Numbered from the stretch's first letter, positions 1-9,286 are shown. The stretch is 64,000 nt of DNA from an uncultured Paraprevotella sp. (GCA_910586505.1 CAJUGV010000008.1:1-64000); one strand, 5' to 3'. The notes: generated from the sequence alone by a model not told the origin. Made by a program: numbers and translations.

Positions 1-297
1 ATAATAATCTGTTGTTAAGTATTGATTTTTTGTTTTTGAAAGAAGATGGTGAGGAGGGATGTGGTGAACTGTATCCCAAGAGTTTTGTGTTCAACTTTTG
101 TGATCATGCTATAGTAGGGGAGATTATTATTCAATAGAAGGTATTGTGGAAGATGGTGTTGTGTTTCCGAATTCAGAAATCCTTAAAAAGATGTATAGAA
201 GTCTTATTCTTCTATAATAAGAAGAGAACTCTTCTCAGATTTTGTGTAACTTGCGCTTGTTTTAGCATAATATGCATATAATTTAAAATCGATAAGA
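1..297. other. Left-edge region without a convincing gene
   Basis: No complete gene is visible. One plus-strand frame is open from base 3 to a stop at 135-137, and another is open from about base 104 to a stop near 219. Either could be the tail of a gene cut by the window edge, or a decayed tail with a frameshift between them, but neither shows a recognisable motif. The AT-rich stretch just before 298 presumably holds the promoter of the OmpA-family gene, although no perfect TAnnTTTG box is present. Confidence 0.3.
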
Positions 298-1170
298 ATG
301 AATAAATCAGTGATTTTGTTTTCCTTACTATCAGGAACAATGATGTTTTCGAGTTGTGTAAGTAAGAAGCAGTTTGTTCAGTTGCAATCGGATTATGATA
401 AACTGGACAAAGATTATCAGGACACGAAGATGAAACTGGTGGCTTGCGGTACGAAGTCCAAGAGTTTGGAGGAGCGTTTGGTTGAAGCACAGCAGGCTAA
501 TGCCGAACTTAAAGCATCTTATGCTGCTTTGCAGGGTTCGTTGGATAAGAGTATTCAGCAGAACTCCCAGGGTAATGTCAATATATCCAAGTTGGTGGAT
601 GAGATAAATGCTTCGAACAAATTCATCAAGCAGTTGGTAGAAGCCAAGGATAAATCAGATTCGCTGAATATGGTGCTGACGAACAATCTCACCCGTTCGT
701 TGAGTCGTGAAGAGATGAAAGATGTAGATGTACAAGTGTTGAAAGGCGTAGTTTATATCTCATTGGCCGATAATATGCTCTATAAGTCCGGAAGCTATGA
801 AATCAGTGAGCGGGCTGGCGAGACATTGAGTAAGATCGCCAAAATCATTATGGATTATAAAGAATATGAAGTGCTGATTGAGGGTAATACGGATACCGAT
901 CCTATTTCACGGCCTAATATCCGCAACAACTGGGATTTGAGCGCCCTGCGTGCCTCTTCTGTGGTTCAGGCTTTGCAGAACACTTACGGAGTGGATCCGA
1001 AGCGTTTGTCGGCCGCGGGACGCGGAGAATATAATCCTGTCGCTTCCAACAATACGCCGGAGGGTAAGCAACGCAATCGTCGTACACAGATTATCATTAC
1101 GCCGAAACTCGATCAGTTCATGGAACTTATAGACCAGGCGCCGGAGTCTACCGATACCTCGGTGGAGTAG
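298..1170 (+). CDS. OmpA-family outer-membrane lipoprotein
   Basis: A 290-residue predicted lipoprotein that probably tethers the outer membrane to peptidoglycan. The N-terminus has a hydrophobic signal with lipobox FSSC (Cys20). Residues about 22-110 are charged and heptad-rich, fitting a coiled coil. The C-terminal half (about 150-275) is an OmpA-like peptidoglycan-binding domain with NWDLSALRASSVVQ and GRGEYNPVASNNTPEGKQRNRR blocks, the latter holding the conserved Asn/Arg region. The ATG at 298 is followed directly by the signal peptide. The gene stands alone, closed by a strong terminator at 1221-1268. The family assignment is firm; a specific physiological role cannot be read from the sequence. 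Confidence 0.9.
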   Translation: MNKSVILFSLLSGTMMFSSCVSKKQFVQLQSDYDKLDKDYQDTKMKLVACGTKSKSLEERLVEAQQANAELKASYAALQGSLDKSIQQNSQGNVNISKLVDEINASNKFIKQLVEAKDKSDSLNMVLTNNLTRSLSREEMKDVDVQVLKGVVYISLADNMLYKSGSYEISERAGETLSKIAKIIMDYKEYEVLIEGNTDTDPISRPNIRNNWDLSALRASSVVQALQNTYGVDPKRLSAAGRGEYNPVASNNTPEGKQRNRRTQIIITPKLDQFMELIDQAPESTDTSVE

Positions 1171-1220
1171 TGAAGGTGGGATGTCTGGAGATCTTGGATT
1201 GATCCCGGATTGTAAATAAA

Positions 1221-1268
1221 GTGCACCCCAAAAGTAATTCATAAAACTTTTGGGGTGCATTTCTTGTA
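1221..1268 (+). terminator. Rho-independent terminator after the OmpA-family gene
   Basis: A 14-bp perfect inverted repeat (TGCACCCCAAAAGT, 1222-1235, against its complement at 1246-1259) surrounds a 10-nt loop and is followed by a T-rich stretch (ATTTCTT). Confidence 0.85.
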
Positions 1269-1340
1269 TGAAGGCGTTTCTTGGATTTGATGTTTGTATG
1301 AAGACTATCTGAATAGCTGTTCAGGTTCAGAGAACGATAA

Positions 1341-1376
1341 AGGGCTGAATCCGGTTAATGGATTCAGCCCTTTGTT
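1341..1376. terminator. Bidirectional terminator between the OmpA gene and the fimbrial operon
   Basis: The arms GGGCTGAATCC (1342-1352) and GGATTCAGCCC (1360-1370) form a perfect 11-bp stem. T-rich sequence follows on the plus strand. On the minus strand it lies about 90 nt past the end of the large fimbrillin gene, so it probably closes that operon too. Confidence 0.7.
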
Positions 1377-1458
1377 GTTCGGATTGAAGTGTTTTATTGT
1401 GCACCATATCTTTGCGGGTGCTGCTATTTCTAATCCGTTCGATCGCCTGAAACGGTTT

Positions 1459-4400
1459 TTAGTCTTTGGCCGGACGTATTGTAAAGCCGTAAGAATTATT
1501 GGAGCCACCGTTCGATGCAGTACCTATTTCGCCACCATTCTTGTCAATGTACTCCTGACGGCCGTCAATATAAAATATGATGGCTTGTCCCGCTGTAGTA
1601 TTATCAACGCTGCTTGCTGCAAAATAAGTGATCTCTTTAAATGCCGGAACAGTTCCATATCGGAAGTTATCAGGCAACCCTCCATATTTCTTGTCATCTT
1701 CCTCTTGTGTGGCAAGTTGCTCCTTTGCCATGTTACGCACTCCTGTAGGCGGGAATTCTATTAAAGGAGAATCGTCTGTAACTTGACATTTCATTGTCCA
1801 CGTATGTTTTTCAGCATCATACTTGGGCCATCCCTTTCCGGCGCATGCGTTTGCTGTACCATAAGCGCCAGAGCCACTTATTGATGTGAATGCGGCAATT
1901 GGTGGCACATGGAAGCCTGCCGGGCAGGGATCGTAAACGGTTTTGGTGACAGTTTGGTTATCTGAAGCTCCAGATCCCTTGATTGCATTGGAATTCCATA
2001 AACTATATAGAGATTTGGTTGTAGCTGCAATATAGGGCTGGTTCGTCTGGGTATGCCAGTGTCTACGCGGAGCATACACCCCAATTTTGGTGTTGTTTCT
2101 GCTCATTATGAAGAAATACGGATGCTGCGTGGCGTATCCGATACTTACGCCCTGTGTTTCCGGTGACTTTGTGAACCTATATCGGGAATCATACTGAAAG
2201 TACTGTTTATTCTCCATATTAAGTTCATTTTCAAAACCAGTGTATGCGGGCGACTGTTCGTTGTATATACCCGGGAGCATCGGATCCTTCCGTCCCCATT
2301 GGTAATATGTATTATCGCCGGCAGCAGAGCCTTTGAATTCCATTTGTGTAAACTCCTTGATCACGGACAGTTCCTTTCCTCCATGCTTGTTTCCTATGCT
2401 GGGGAATGAGAATTTAATTCTGATGGTTTGTTTCTCGTCCGTAGTAGGGTGCGGGTCACAATAACCCAGGTTACATGTAGTCAAAGTGAATTCAGTGTCC
2501 GGATCTGAACTTGAGCGAGTGACCAGATTGGATGCCTCCCACTCGTTTCGTCGGTATGTGACCCATATATGCCAGCTCCAGATGATATCATTGTTGGCAT
2601 CGGTTACTGCCACTATGGCATTTCCTTGCGTGATGGAGTGTGGTCTTATGCGGAATTGAAGTCTGCCGTTTGCATTGAGTTTCACATCATCCACCAGGTC
2701 CGGCGAATCTTGCCAAAGGAGTGTGGCTCCTCGGGCATTCAGGATATGGGGGCCGGTTATAGGTTGTTCTTTATAATCTGCGTAGTATTTCAGGCCGGGT
2801 TCGCGAAAGGTCGTTGCGGCCGGATCCTCCTCTTGGGTTTTGTGTGTATGGGTGTAAGCACTTTCATTGGTTGTTCCGCCCTTGCCTATGGCATTGCCGT
2901 ACACCAACGGCAGCTCATAATATCCGGGTTGTGCAATCATGTAGCAGTTGGCTGTTTCTTGCCCGGTGTCATCGGGAAGGTAATGCGGAGCTTCTGCCGT
3001 GCCGATGGAGGAGGTTCTTTGGGTGAGTTTTTCACGCAGTGTCTTGAAACCCTTTGCCTGTGCGTTTTCAAAAATAAACGTGCCGCTGTATTCCTGGTCC
3101 GTATTGCCTGTTTCGCTTGTCGGATCTGCGTTACCGTCTTTCCAGGTGATGTCTGTCCATGAACTGTTCTCACTTTCTCCGATGGCATACTGCATTTTCA
3201 GTGGTGCATATACCTTCTTGGTTTCCTTGCCGGGTTGCGTTACCTCTACGTAGGACTTGAATTTTATATCATACCACACACCCGTATACGGGATGGTGTC
3301 AATAGGTTCCGTGGCAGTCACATCGGAAGCCGATTTTTTAGAAAAGTTTTCGATGCAGACTTTGAGGTTGATGCTGGAGGGAGAAAGCACATAAGTGACG
3401 ATCTTTCCGGCTTTCCATTCCTTGCCGCTTAGCGAACCGGTAATGGTGCGTCGTGTCTTTGACAGGTCGTCGGTGAACTCAATTGTCAGTGCAGCGTCCT
3501 TTTCAAGCGTCTGAGGCATCAGGAGGAACATGAGTCCGTCGTCTTTGTAGCCCGAAACCTCCTGTCCGGGTTTGGCATGTGCGTTGTCATTACTCGTCTG
3601 ATCCGCAGATATTTTGATGTCTTTGGTGATTGAGTAGGAAATATTAGCTGTGTCACTGGTTTGCCAAATCCCGGAACCGGGTATGTGCGTACCGCTTCCG
3701 TGCACACCGCTGATAGTCACCTTATGAATGGTACCCGCGAGCATATCGTTTCCCACGGCGATCCTCACGGCAGTAAGCGCGTGTTTGAAATTCAGTCCGA
3801 TGCTTCCGTTTGAGAGCGAGCTGCCGGTAGCATCCTGACATACGGTCATGAGGTCGAGTTGCTTCTCTATTGCGGCCGGAACCGTATAGCTGACAACCGG
3901 AGAGCCGGCTGTTGTTTGGCTGCCGGCCCATTTAGCTCCCCCGTCTGCGGTTAAAGGAGCGAAAGCAAAGAAGCGCACCTGTCCTTGTGACGGCCAATAA
4001 AGCGCTGAACTTTCATCTGCCGGAGAGCCGTTTTTGTTGTATGTCAGATTGAAAGCATATTCCGGTGTCCATTTATTATCTTCCTCTTTGTCCGGATAGG
4101 TGCCCGTGTAACATACGCCGCTCAGGGAGAATTTGTCGTAGAACCCGTCTATATCGGCCACGGGATTGCCTCTTTTATGAGACTGATGTTTTTCGGGCGT
4201 CACCCCATTGTCGGCTTCGATGGTATGTATATATAAAGGAGTGGCACCGTTGTAGTCTGCGGAGTCTACAGCCGTACAGTGCGTGTCCGGGGCTGTTTTG
4301 CTCACAGTCATGCCGCTGCTCCATCCGTCAGGTACGCCGACTTGAAAAGTCATCATGCCGGATGGAGTTGCGTGCTTTTCCAGATCATCTTCACACGCCG

Positions 4401-4467
4401 GTAGGGTGATGCAGGCCAGAACGGCCATCATAGCGCGTGACAGCTTACGGATTTCCTTATATTTCAT
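1459..4467 (-). CDS. Large fimbrillin-family / FISUMP-domain lipoprotein (putative fimbrial tip or adhesin)
   Basis: A 1002-residue lipoprotein with lipobox LPAC (Cys25). Residues about 40-370 resemble the Mfa-like fimbrillin fold and share the LNFKHAL motif (about residue 225) with the neighbouring 464-residue fimbrillin. A long middle region follows. The C-terminal 155 residues start with DPCPAGFHVPP, the hallmark of the Fibrobacter succinogenes major paralogous (FISUMP) domain common in Bacteroidetes surface proteins. It is last in a four-gene minus-strand operon and much longer than a shaft fimbrillin. I therefore infer a tip or accessory adhesin; this is inference from size and position. 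A hairpin at 4502-4527 separates it from the upstream fimbrillin. Confidence 0.8.
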   Translation of the reverse strand: MKYKEIRKLSRAMMAVLACITLPACEDDLEKHATPSGMMTFQVGVPDGWSSGMTVSKTAPDTHCTAVDSADYNGATPLYIHTIEADNGVTPEKHQSHKRGNPVADIDGFYDKFSLSGVCYTGTYPDKEEDNKWTPEYAFNLTYNKNGSPADESSALYWPSQGQVRFFAFAPLTADGGAKWAGSQTTAGSPVVSYTVPAAIEKQLDLMTVCQDATGSSLSNGSIGLNFKHALTAVRIAVGNDMLAGTIHKVTISGVHGSGTHIPGSGIWQTSDTANISYSITKDIKISADQTSNDNAHAKPGQEVSGYKDDGLMFLLMPQTLEKDAALTIEFTDDLSKTRRTITGSLSGKEWKAGKIVTYVLSPSSINLKVCIENFSKKSASDVTATEPIDTIPYTGVWYDIKFKSYVEVTQPGKETKKVYAPLKMQYAIGESENSSWTDITWKDGNADPTSETGNTDQEYSGTFIFENAQAKGFKTLREKLTQRTSSIGTAEAPHYLPDDTGQETANCYMIAQPGYYELPLVYGNAIGKGGTTNESAYTHTHKTQEEDPAATTFREPGLKYYADYKEQPITGPHILNARGATLLWQDSPDLVDDVKLNANGRLQFRIRPHSITQGNAIVAVTDANNDIIWSWHIWVTYRRNEWEASNLVTRSSSDPDTEFTLTTCNLGYCDPHPTTDEKQTIRIKFSFPSIGNKHGGKELSVIKEFTQMEFKGSAAGDNTYYQWGRKDPMLPGIYNEQSPAYTGFENELNMENKQYFQYDSRYRFTKSPETQGVSIGYATQHPYFFIMSRNNTKIGVYAPRRHWHTQTNQPYIAATTKSLYSLWNSNAIKGSGASDNQTVTKTVYDPCPAGFHVPPIAAFTSISGSGAYGTANACAGKGWPKYDAEKHTWTMKCQVTDDSPLIEFPPTGVRNMAKEQLATQEEDDKKYGGLPDNFRYGTVPAFKEITYFAASSVDNTTAGQAIIFYIDGRQEYIDKNGGEIGTASNGGSNNSYGFTIRPAKD

Positions 4468-4501
4468 CGTCTTGGTGTTATGTGGTACGATTAATTATTG
4501 A

Positions 4502-4527
4502 GGGCACGGCAACAAGATGCCGTGCCC
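4502..4527 (-). other. Intercistronic hairpin between the two fimbrillin genes
   Basis: The arms GGGCACGGCA (4502-4511) and TGCCGTGCCC (4518-4527) form a perfect 10-bp stem with a 6-nt loop. The minus-strand sequence after it is AT-rich but not a T run. It therefore looks more like an mRNA processing or partial attenuation element than a full terminator, and could lower expression of the downstream large protein. Confidence 0.6.
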
Positions 4528-4561
4528 GTTATATCATATTCAGTTTGAAATGAACAGTTTG

Positions 4562-5956
4562 TTAGAACGTGCCGTTTCCGGGTTTCCATTCTCCGTCCTC
4601 GCTCCAATCGTCTACGGAAACGCTGAACTTGATAGGTTCGTCCAATACGGGATCGCCTACCTTCTTGTCCGTAGGTCTTGTTCTGATGATGTTTGTCTGC
4701 TCTCCTGCCGGTACCAGTTCATTCAACATGTCGTTGCTGATTTCAGGAGGATAGACACCGGCACCCGATTCGCGGCCGCAAATGTCAAGGGTATACGTAT
4801 ATCTTTTACCCATTTCCCATGTTGCATTCAGCTTGACGCAGGTGAAGCCGTATTCCTCTTTGTTGTAAGCGCTGGTGACGGGGAACTGTTGGTGATAATG
4901 ATAGCCGTCACCGGGAATGGCTATGTCCCCAAGGTCACCATCGTTTCCAGTATGTGTATCTCCGGCATGTTTCAGTTCTACGCGGCAGAGCAACAGGATA
5001 TAGGCGCCAGTATCACCGTCTGTTCCGTTATATTCGGAAACTGTCTGAGGAATAATCATGAGATTGCCGCCGTCTCCCAATAGACCTTTGGCTGCCGTTG
5101 CATCAAGACCGACCTGGTCCTTATTGTAGCTTCCGTAGTGACCGGCTGATGTATTGTCGAGCGTCCATTCGGGTTTCTCCGTAGCTTTATGTGTGTCCGG
5201 ATCCCAGCTGAATCCTGCCGACAGATTTCCTTTGTTTTTAGTGTTGACGATCCATGCACCTTTGATTTTGACGATGCGATGGTCATTGTTGGCTTTATTA
5301 ACCTGTTGGGCGGTGATGTTGATCTGAGACAGCGCATGCTTGAAGTTCAGACCTACGGTGTTGCCGGTATTCTTGTCCTGAGACGTGAATGCGATGAGCA
5401 GATCTTTCTGATTCAGTCCGTCTTGCCATATTCCTGTTTCGCTGGTTGCAGTCAAATCGGCTTTGGCCGGCTCGAACCCGGTTATTTGGGGACCGGTGTT
5501 GCCGTCAAACGATATGGTTCCGCTACTCAGAGTGCCCTTATCCGATGATTCGGATACGTTAGTGTTGTTGTCTCTTTGCAGGGTGGTATAGGCCCAGAAC
5601 AGCACGTGGTCCATGTTGGAAGGCCAATATACGTTGCGGTCGAGTGTCCAGGTTCCTTTACCGTCTACAATTTCGCTTTTATCAAATTTGGCCACTTCTC
5701 CGCCATCCTCATTGCCTATCAGGAATGAGGTGTAGAGTGCTCCTTGCGGATGTACGCCTTTGGCATATACGGCAAAGTCGCCCAGGTTGTTGATGGTTGT
5801 CTCTACCGAGCGCTTGGCGTGTCCCACCATCGGACGAAAACCAATTGCATTACCTCGTACGTCGGAGTTAGACTCGATTACCTCCTCGTTTGCGCATGAT
5901 GAAGCTAACATCGCCACCATCAATGCCAATGAAAAAGACTTTAGTTTCATATTCAT
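4562..5956 (-). CDS. Fimbrillin-family lipoprotein (probable shaft subunit)
   Basis: A 464-residue lipoprotein with lipobox ASSC (Cys21) followed by the early 'GNAIGFRPMVG' strand typical of Mfa-like fimbrillins. It carries the LNFKHAL motif at about residue 204 and an NLMIIPQ segment further on, both characteristic of the fimbrillin fold. In this family, strand exchange after protease removal of an N-terminal strand builds the fimbria. A second in-frame ATG lies two codons downstream (5950), so the start is uncertain by 6 nt. Third gene of the DUF3575-DUF5119-fimbrillin-large fimbrillin operon; only 27 nt separate it from the DUF5119 gene. Its size fits the main shaft subunit, but that role is inferred. 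Confidence 0.85.
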   Translation of the reverse strand: MNMKLKSFSLALMVAMLASSCANEEVIESNSDVRGNAIGFRPMVGHAKRSVETTINNLGDFAVYAKGVHPQGALYTSFLIGNEDGGEVAKFDKSEIVDGKGTWTLDRNVYWPSNMDHVLFWAYTTLQRDNNTNVSESSDKGTLSSGTISFDGNTGPQITGFEPAKADLTATSETGIWQDGLNQKDLLIAFTSQDKNTGNTVGLNFKHALSQINITAQQVNKANNDHRIVKIKGAWIVNTKNKGNLSAGFSWDPDTHKATEKPEWTLDNTSAGHYGSYNKDQVGLDATAAKGLLGDGGNLMIIPQTVSEYNGTDGDTGAYILLLCRVELKHAGDTHTGNDGDLGDIAIPGDGYHYHQQFPVTSAYNKEEYGFTCVKLNATWEMGKRYTYTLDICGRESGAGVYPPEISNDMLNELVPAGEQTNIIRTRPTDKKVGDPVLDEPIKFSVSVDDWSEDGEWKPGNGTF

Positions 5957-5983
5957 ATAGAGTTTTAAAAATTGACTTTATTT

Positions 5984-6937
5984 CTACATTTTGATTTCCT
6001 CGTTCTCGGCATCCTCCCAATCGGTTACTCCCGTTCCCATGCCGTCTCCCGTCTGGGGCAGGTCCATGCCGTTCACCCTGATTTCCACGTGGCGGTTGCC
6101 TGCTGCGGCATGCACCTGATCGGTGATGTCGAAATCGTAGTAATACATGTAGGATGTATAGACCCTGAGTTTGTGGCGCACATCATGCGGGGCATTGTCG
6201 CCGAAAAGTACTACAGACCCTCTGAGGCAGTCTGCCGCGCAGGCATGCAGCGGAAAAGGTACGATGACCTCTGTTCCGCCGGGATGTCCGGAAGCGGGGT
6301 TCCAGCATTCGGCCACACCTGTGACGACGGCACTTGCTTCGATGCCGTTGGAGAGGTTGGCTACTCCCGTGATGCGTATATCCCATACCGATGTCACTTC
6401 GCGCGGGGTGAGGACGATCTCCGTCGCCTGCGCGGCGCTCGGTTCCACGGTGACAGTTCCGTCGTAGGTGCAGGCATAGAGCGTGCTGGCCTCACTGCGG
6501 ATAGGCTGGTTGTCGGTGTCGTCGGGGCGCGGTGCCCTGTCGGGCCTGTTCAGCGGCCCGAGTATGTTGTCTTCTGCGGTGAAGATTTCGTAGTCATAGA
6601 AAGAATGACCGCGTTCTTCGTTGTCGGTGTCGCCGTTATGGCTCACGATGCGGTAGCTTCCCGGAGCCACCTTGACGGTCGTGTTGAAGTCCGTACCGCT
6701 GCGCGCGCCGTTGTGTGTCAGTTCATAGCGCGTACCCTTTCCTCCGTCCACGGGGAAGAACCACACCACCATTGTGCTGGGGCGTGCTTCCGGAGCGAGC
6801 GACCAGTCGAATGTGATGCTTACCAGTGAGTTGTGCGAGTGGTCGTAACACAATTCGCGTTGTTCGCAGTTCGCGAAAGTCAGCAGGATGGTCAATGTGC
6901 TGAAAACCGTCAGGATTCGGCCGGCAAACTGTTTCAT
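5984..6937 (-). CDS. DUF5119 domain lipoprotein (fimbrial operon)
   Basis: A 317-residue lipoprotein. The reading frame stays open upstream, but I place the start at the ATG at 6937: it overlaps the stop of the upstream gene in an ATGA arrangement and is followed at once by a signal peptide with lipobox FANC (Cys24). The mature protein opens with a 'SLVSITFDWS' strand and has the pattern of the Bacteroides DUF5119 family, which recurs in fimbrillin operons and may act as an anchor or assembly subunit. That role is inferred from context. Translational coupling to the DUF3575 gene is likely. Confidence 0.8.
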   Translation of the reverse strand: MKQFAGRILTVFSTLTILLTFANCEQRELCYDHSHNSLVSITFDWSLAPEARPSTMVVWFFPVDGGKGTRYELTHNGARSGTDFNTTVKVAPGSYRIVSHNGDTDNEERGHSFYDYEIFTAEDNILGPLNRPDRAPRPDDTDNQPIRSEASTLYACTYDGTVTVEPSAAQATEIVLTPREVTSVWDIRITGVANLSNGIEASAVVTGVAECWNPASGHPGGTEVIVPFPLHACAADCLRGSVVLFGDNAPHDVRHKLRVYTSYMYYYDFDITDQVHAAAGNRHVEIRVNGMDLPQTGDGMGTGVTDWEDAENEEIKM

Positions 6938-8181
6938 CTGCGGCCTCCTTTCTTTGTAGGATTGTTGTAAGTGGCAGGACCGATCAGATAAATCAGTGAG
7001 ATGCCTGCCCGCGTAGGACCTATCCATGACCAGTTGTGAGTTGATTTCCATACATCGTGATCGTCGATGGGCGTATGTTTTTTCATTCTTCCCCAGGCAT
7101 ATCCCGCGCCGAGCGAGAAGTCGATGTTCAGACGGCGGCAGACAGGCATGGAGTAGGTATAGGAAACACCGGCGGCATAGTTGTATTTGTCGGAGAGCAG
7201 GCCGGTGTGACGGGTGCCGAACTGCAGGTCGTAGCATACCATCGAGGCATATAGGCCAAGGTGATGTCCGGCAAACGGATCGCTTCCTCCGCCCCGGCGT
7301 CCGATGCGGAAAGAAAGGTCGACGTCGCCGCCGTAAATGCGGTAGTAGAGATGGCGTGATTTTTTGTCCCACCATGCACACATCCAGTCTGCACCGAAAT
7401 TGAAGCGTCCGGCGATATGGGCTTTCAAGGAAATGTTGGGTACGCACGCCGCATCGTAGAGCATGTTGGTGCCCACGGCAAGTTGCGGCCAGCGGCATTG
7501 GGAGTGTCCGGTAGGTTCGGATTGTCCTGAAACCTGAGACTGTCCGGTTCCTTCCTGTGTGTCGTCGTATTCGGAATGCCCGGTATTTTCGGAGACTCCG
7601 GTGTTTTTATGACTTTCGGCAGACAATGCGTCCGGCTGTTCCGTTTCGGGGGAGAGGAAAGCGGAAGGTTGCAGGCAGACAGCCGTGAGTGCTGCGCTGC
7701 GGAGCGACGGGTATTCGTTCACCGGGGCTGATTTCGGAGTGCTTATCGACAGCGTCGGGGTTACACTTGTATATGCACCGATAAACGTGCTGAGGGCGGT
7801 GGCTCTCCGGTGTGCAAGAAGGCGGTTGAAGTCGCTGTAACCTTCGGGTGATGCCGAACCTACGATACTGATGCGCAGATGCCGGGCAGTGTCGGCTCCT
7901 ATTCCGGTAAGAAAATCGCGGATGCCGGCCTGACAACGGGCGTTGTCGGAAAATTCGGGATTCATTGCAGCCGAGGCTTTCGGAAATAATATTTTACCGG
8001 TATATATAATGGTGTCGAACTTTGTCGGAGAGGAAAAAGCACTATAATATCCGGCCTGAAGAGTATCTGTGTGTACAGAATTGTCGTCGGTCAATGCTGT
8101 CGCAGGGATAGAGAGAGATAAAAAGCCCAGCATGCATAAAACATATCGTAAATCTATGTAGTCACGAACGCAGCGTCTCAT
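6934..8181 (-). CDS. DUF3575 outer-membrane protein with N-terminal OmpA-like segment
   Basis: A 415-residue protein with an N-terminal hydrophobic export signal (about residues 12-30, ending near PATA). Residues about 55-170 resemble the OmpA C-terminal fold: SIVGSASPEGYSDFN followed by 'LLAHRRATAL'. A low-complexity linker (about 195-230, repeated Gly-His/Gln-Ser-Glu-Thr) leads into a C-terminal DUF3575 domain rich in alternating beta strands, fitting a small outer-membrane barrel. It is first in the operon and overlaps the DUF5119 gene by 4 nt. Proteins of this layout are common at the head of Bacteroides fimbrial loci. An assembly or anchoring role is likely but not shown by the sequence. 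Confidence 0.8.
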   Translation of the reverse strand: MRRCVRDYIDLRYVLCMLGFLSLSIPATALTDDNSVHTDTLQAGYYSAFSSPTKFDTIIYTGKILFPKASAAMNPEFSDNARCQAGIRDFLTGIGADTARHLRISIVGSASPEGYSDFNRLLAHRRATALSTFIGAYTSVTPTLSISTPKSAPVNEYPSLRSAALTAVCLQPSAFLSPETEQPDALSAESHKNTGVSENTGHSEYDDTQEGTGQSQVSGQSEPTGHSQCRWPQLAVGTNMLYDAACVPNISLKAHIAGRFNFGADWMCAWWDKKSRHLYYRIYGGDVDLSFRIGRRGGGSDPFAGHHLGLYASMVCYDLQFGTRHTGLLSDKYNYAAGVSYTYSMPVCRRLNIDFSLGAGYAWGRMKKHTPIDDHDVWKSTHNWSWIGPTRAGISLIYLIGPATYNNPTKKGGRR

Positions 8182-8485
8182 ACATTTCTTATTAACATTA
8201 TTTCGTATAATCCCGGTTGCTTGTATAGTTATTTTAACGCAGCAAAATTAATAAGTTCTTGTGAAAAAGAGTAAATAATACGATGCGAATTAAGAGGAAT
8301 TAGTTCTTTTTAATACATGGGGAGGCGGGTGAATCTTCGTTTTTATGTATAATAAAAGGATTTCTTTCCGTGAGAAGGAGGCGGATAGGTTCTTGTCATA
8401 CGGATGTCGTGTTCATAAAAGTCGTGTTTTGTCCGCTTCTCTTCTGAAAAAACAGTATCTTTGCGCCCGTTAACAGACAGTACGG
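8182..8485. promoter_or_regulatory. Divergent intergenic region, fimbrial operon versus truA
   Basis: No gene is visible in these 304 nt. Plus strand: a perfect -7 box TATCTTTG at 8456-8463, 22 nt before the truA start, with a TTTG at 8428-8431 that is slightly too far upstream for a standard -33. Minus strand: a perfect -7 box TAATTTTG (8250-8243) about 60 nt before the DUF3575 start, without a clear -33 box. The middle (8270-8400) shows no recognisable element. Confidence 0.6.
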
Positions 8486-9256
8486 ATGCAAAGATATTTT
8501 TTATATTTGGCTTATGACGGCACGCATTACCACGGTTGGCAGATTCAGCCCAACGGTGTCAGCGTGCAGGAAGTGGTGCAGAAGGCATTGGCTACGCTTC
8601 TGCGTAAACCGGTGCCCGTCACGGGGGCGGGGCGTACGGATACCGGCGTGCATGCCCGGCTGATGGTGGCTCATTTCGATTTTGCATACGATGACGACCC
8701 TGCCCGGCTGATAGACGGCGCATGGCTGGCGGACAAACTCAACCGTCTTTTGCCTCACGACGTGTCTGTCTATCGGGCCGTTCCGGTGGCGGCTGACGCC
8801 CATGCCCGTTTCGATGCCTTGTCACGTACTTATCATTATTATGTCCATTTCGGAAAATCTCCGTTTTTGCGGGCTTATTCCTGCCGGTTGTTTCATATGC
8901 TCGATTTCGACCGTATGAACGAGGCGGCCGCTACGCTCTTCGACTATACGGATTTTACCAGTTTCAGCAAGGTGAATACCGACACGAAGACGAATAACTG
9001 CCGTATCATGAAAGCATGCTGGACGGAGATGGCGCCTGGTGAATGGCGTTTTGAGATACAGGCCGACCGTTTTCTGCGCAACATGGTGCGTGCCATCGTG
9101 GGTACGCTGGTAGAGGTGGGCAGAGGCCGTCTGAGTGTGGAGGGGTTCCGCGCCGTGATAGAAGGCAAGAACCGTGGGAGGGCAGGCGAATCCATGCCGG
9201 GCCATGCTCTTTTTCTGGTGGATGTGGCCTATCCGGAGAAATGTTTTCGGGTGTAG
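8486..9256 (+). CDS. truA: tRNA pseudouridine synthase A
   Basis: A 256-residue enzyme that isomerises uridines 38-40 in the tRNA anticodon stem-loop. The catalytic motif GRTDTGVHA is intact with the nucleophile at Asp52. The opening 'YFLYLAYDGTHYHGWQ' and the later 'FLRNMVRAIVGTLVEVGRG' block are both diagnostic of TruA. The length is normal. It is followed 30 nt later by a transporter gene, probably in one transcript starting at the TATCTTTG box at 8456. Confidence 0.97.
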   Translation: MQRYFLYLAYDGTHYHGWQIQPNGVSVQEVVQKALATLLRKPVPVTGAGRTDTGVHARLMVAHFDFAYDDDPARLIDGAWLADKLNRLLPHDVSVYRAVPVAADAHARFDALSRTYHYYVHFGKSPFLRAYSCRLFHMLDFDRMNEAAATLFDYTDFTSFSKVNTDTKTNNCRIMKACWTEMAPGEWRFEIQADRFLRNMVRAIVGTLVEVGRGRLSVEGFRAVIEGKNRGRAGESMPGHALFLVDVAYPEKCFRV

Positions 9257-9286
9257 TGACGGAAAAATGAAAAGGAGAAGAACGGT

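Noticed and set aside
1294..1764. A plus-strand frame over the terminator at 1341-1376 and the end of the large fimbrillin gene
   Set aside because: It crosses a strong hairpin and lies mostly antisense to a supported gene.
5972..6829. A 285-codon plus-strand frame opposite the DUF5119 gene
   Set aside because: The DUF5119 lipoprotein on the minus strand has a signal peptide, family motifs and translational coupling; the plus frame has none.
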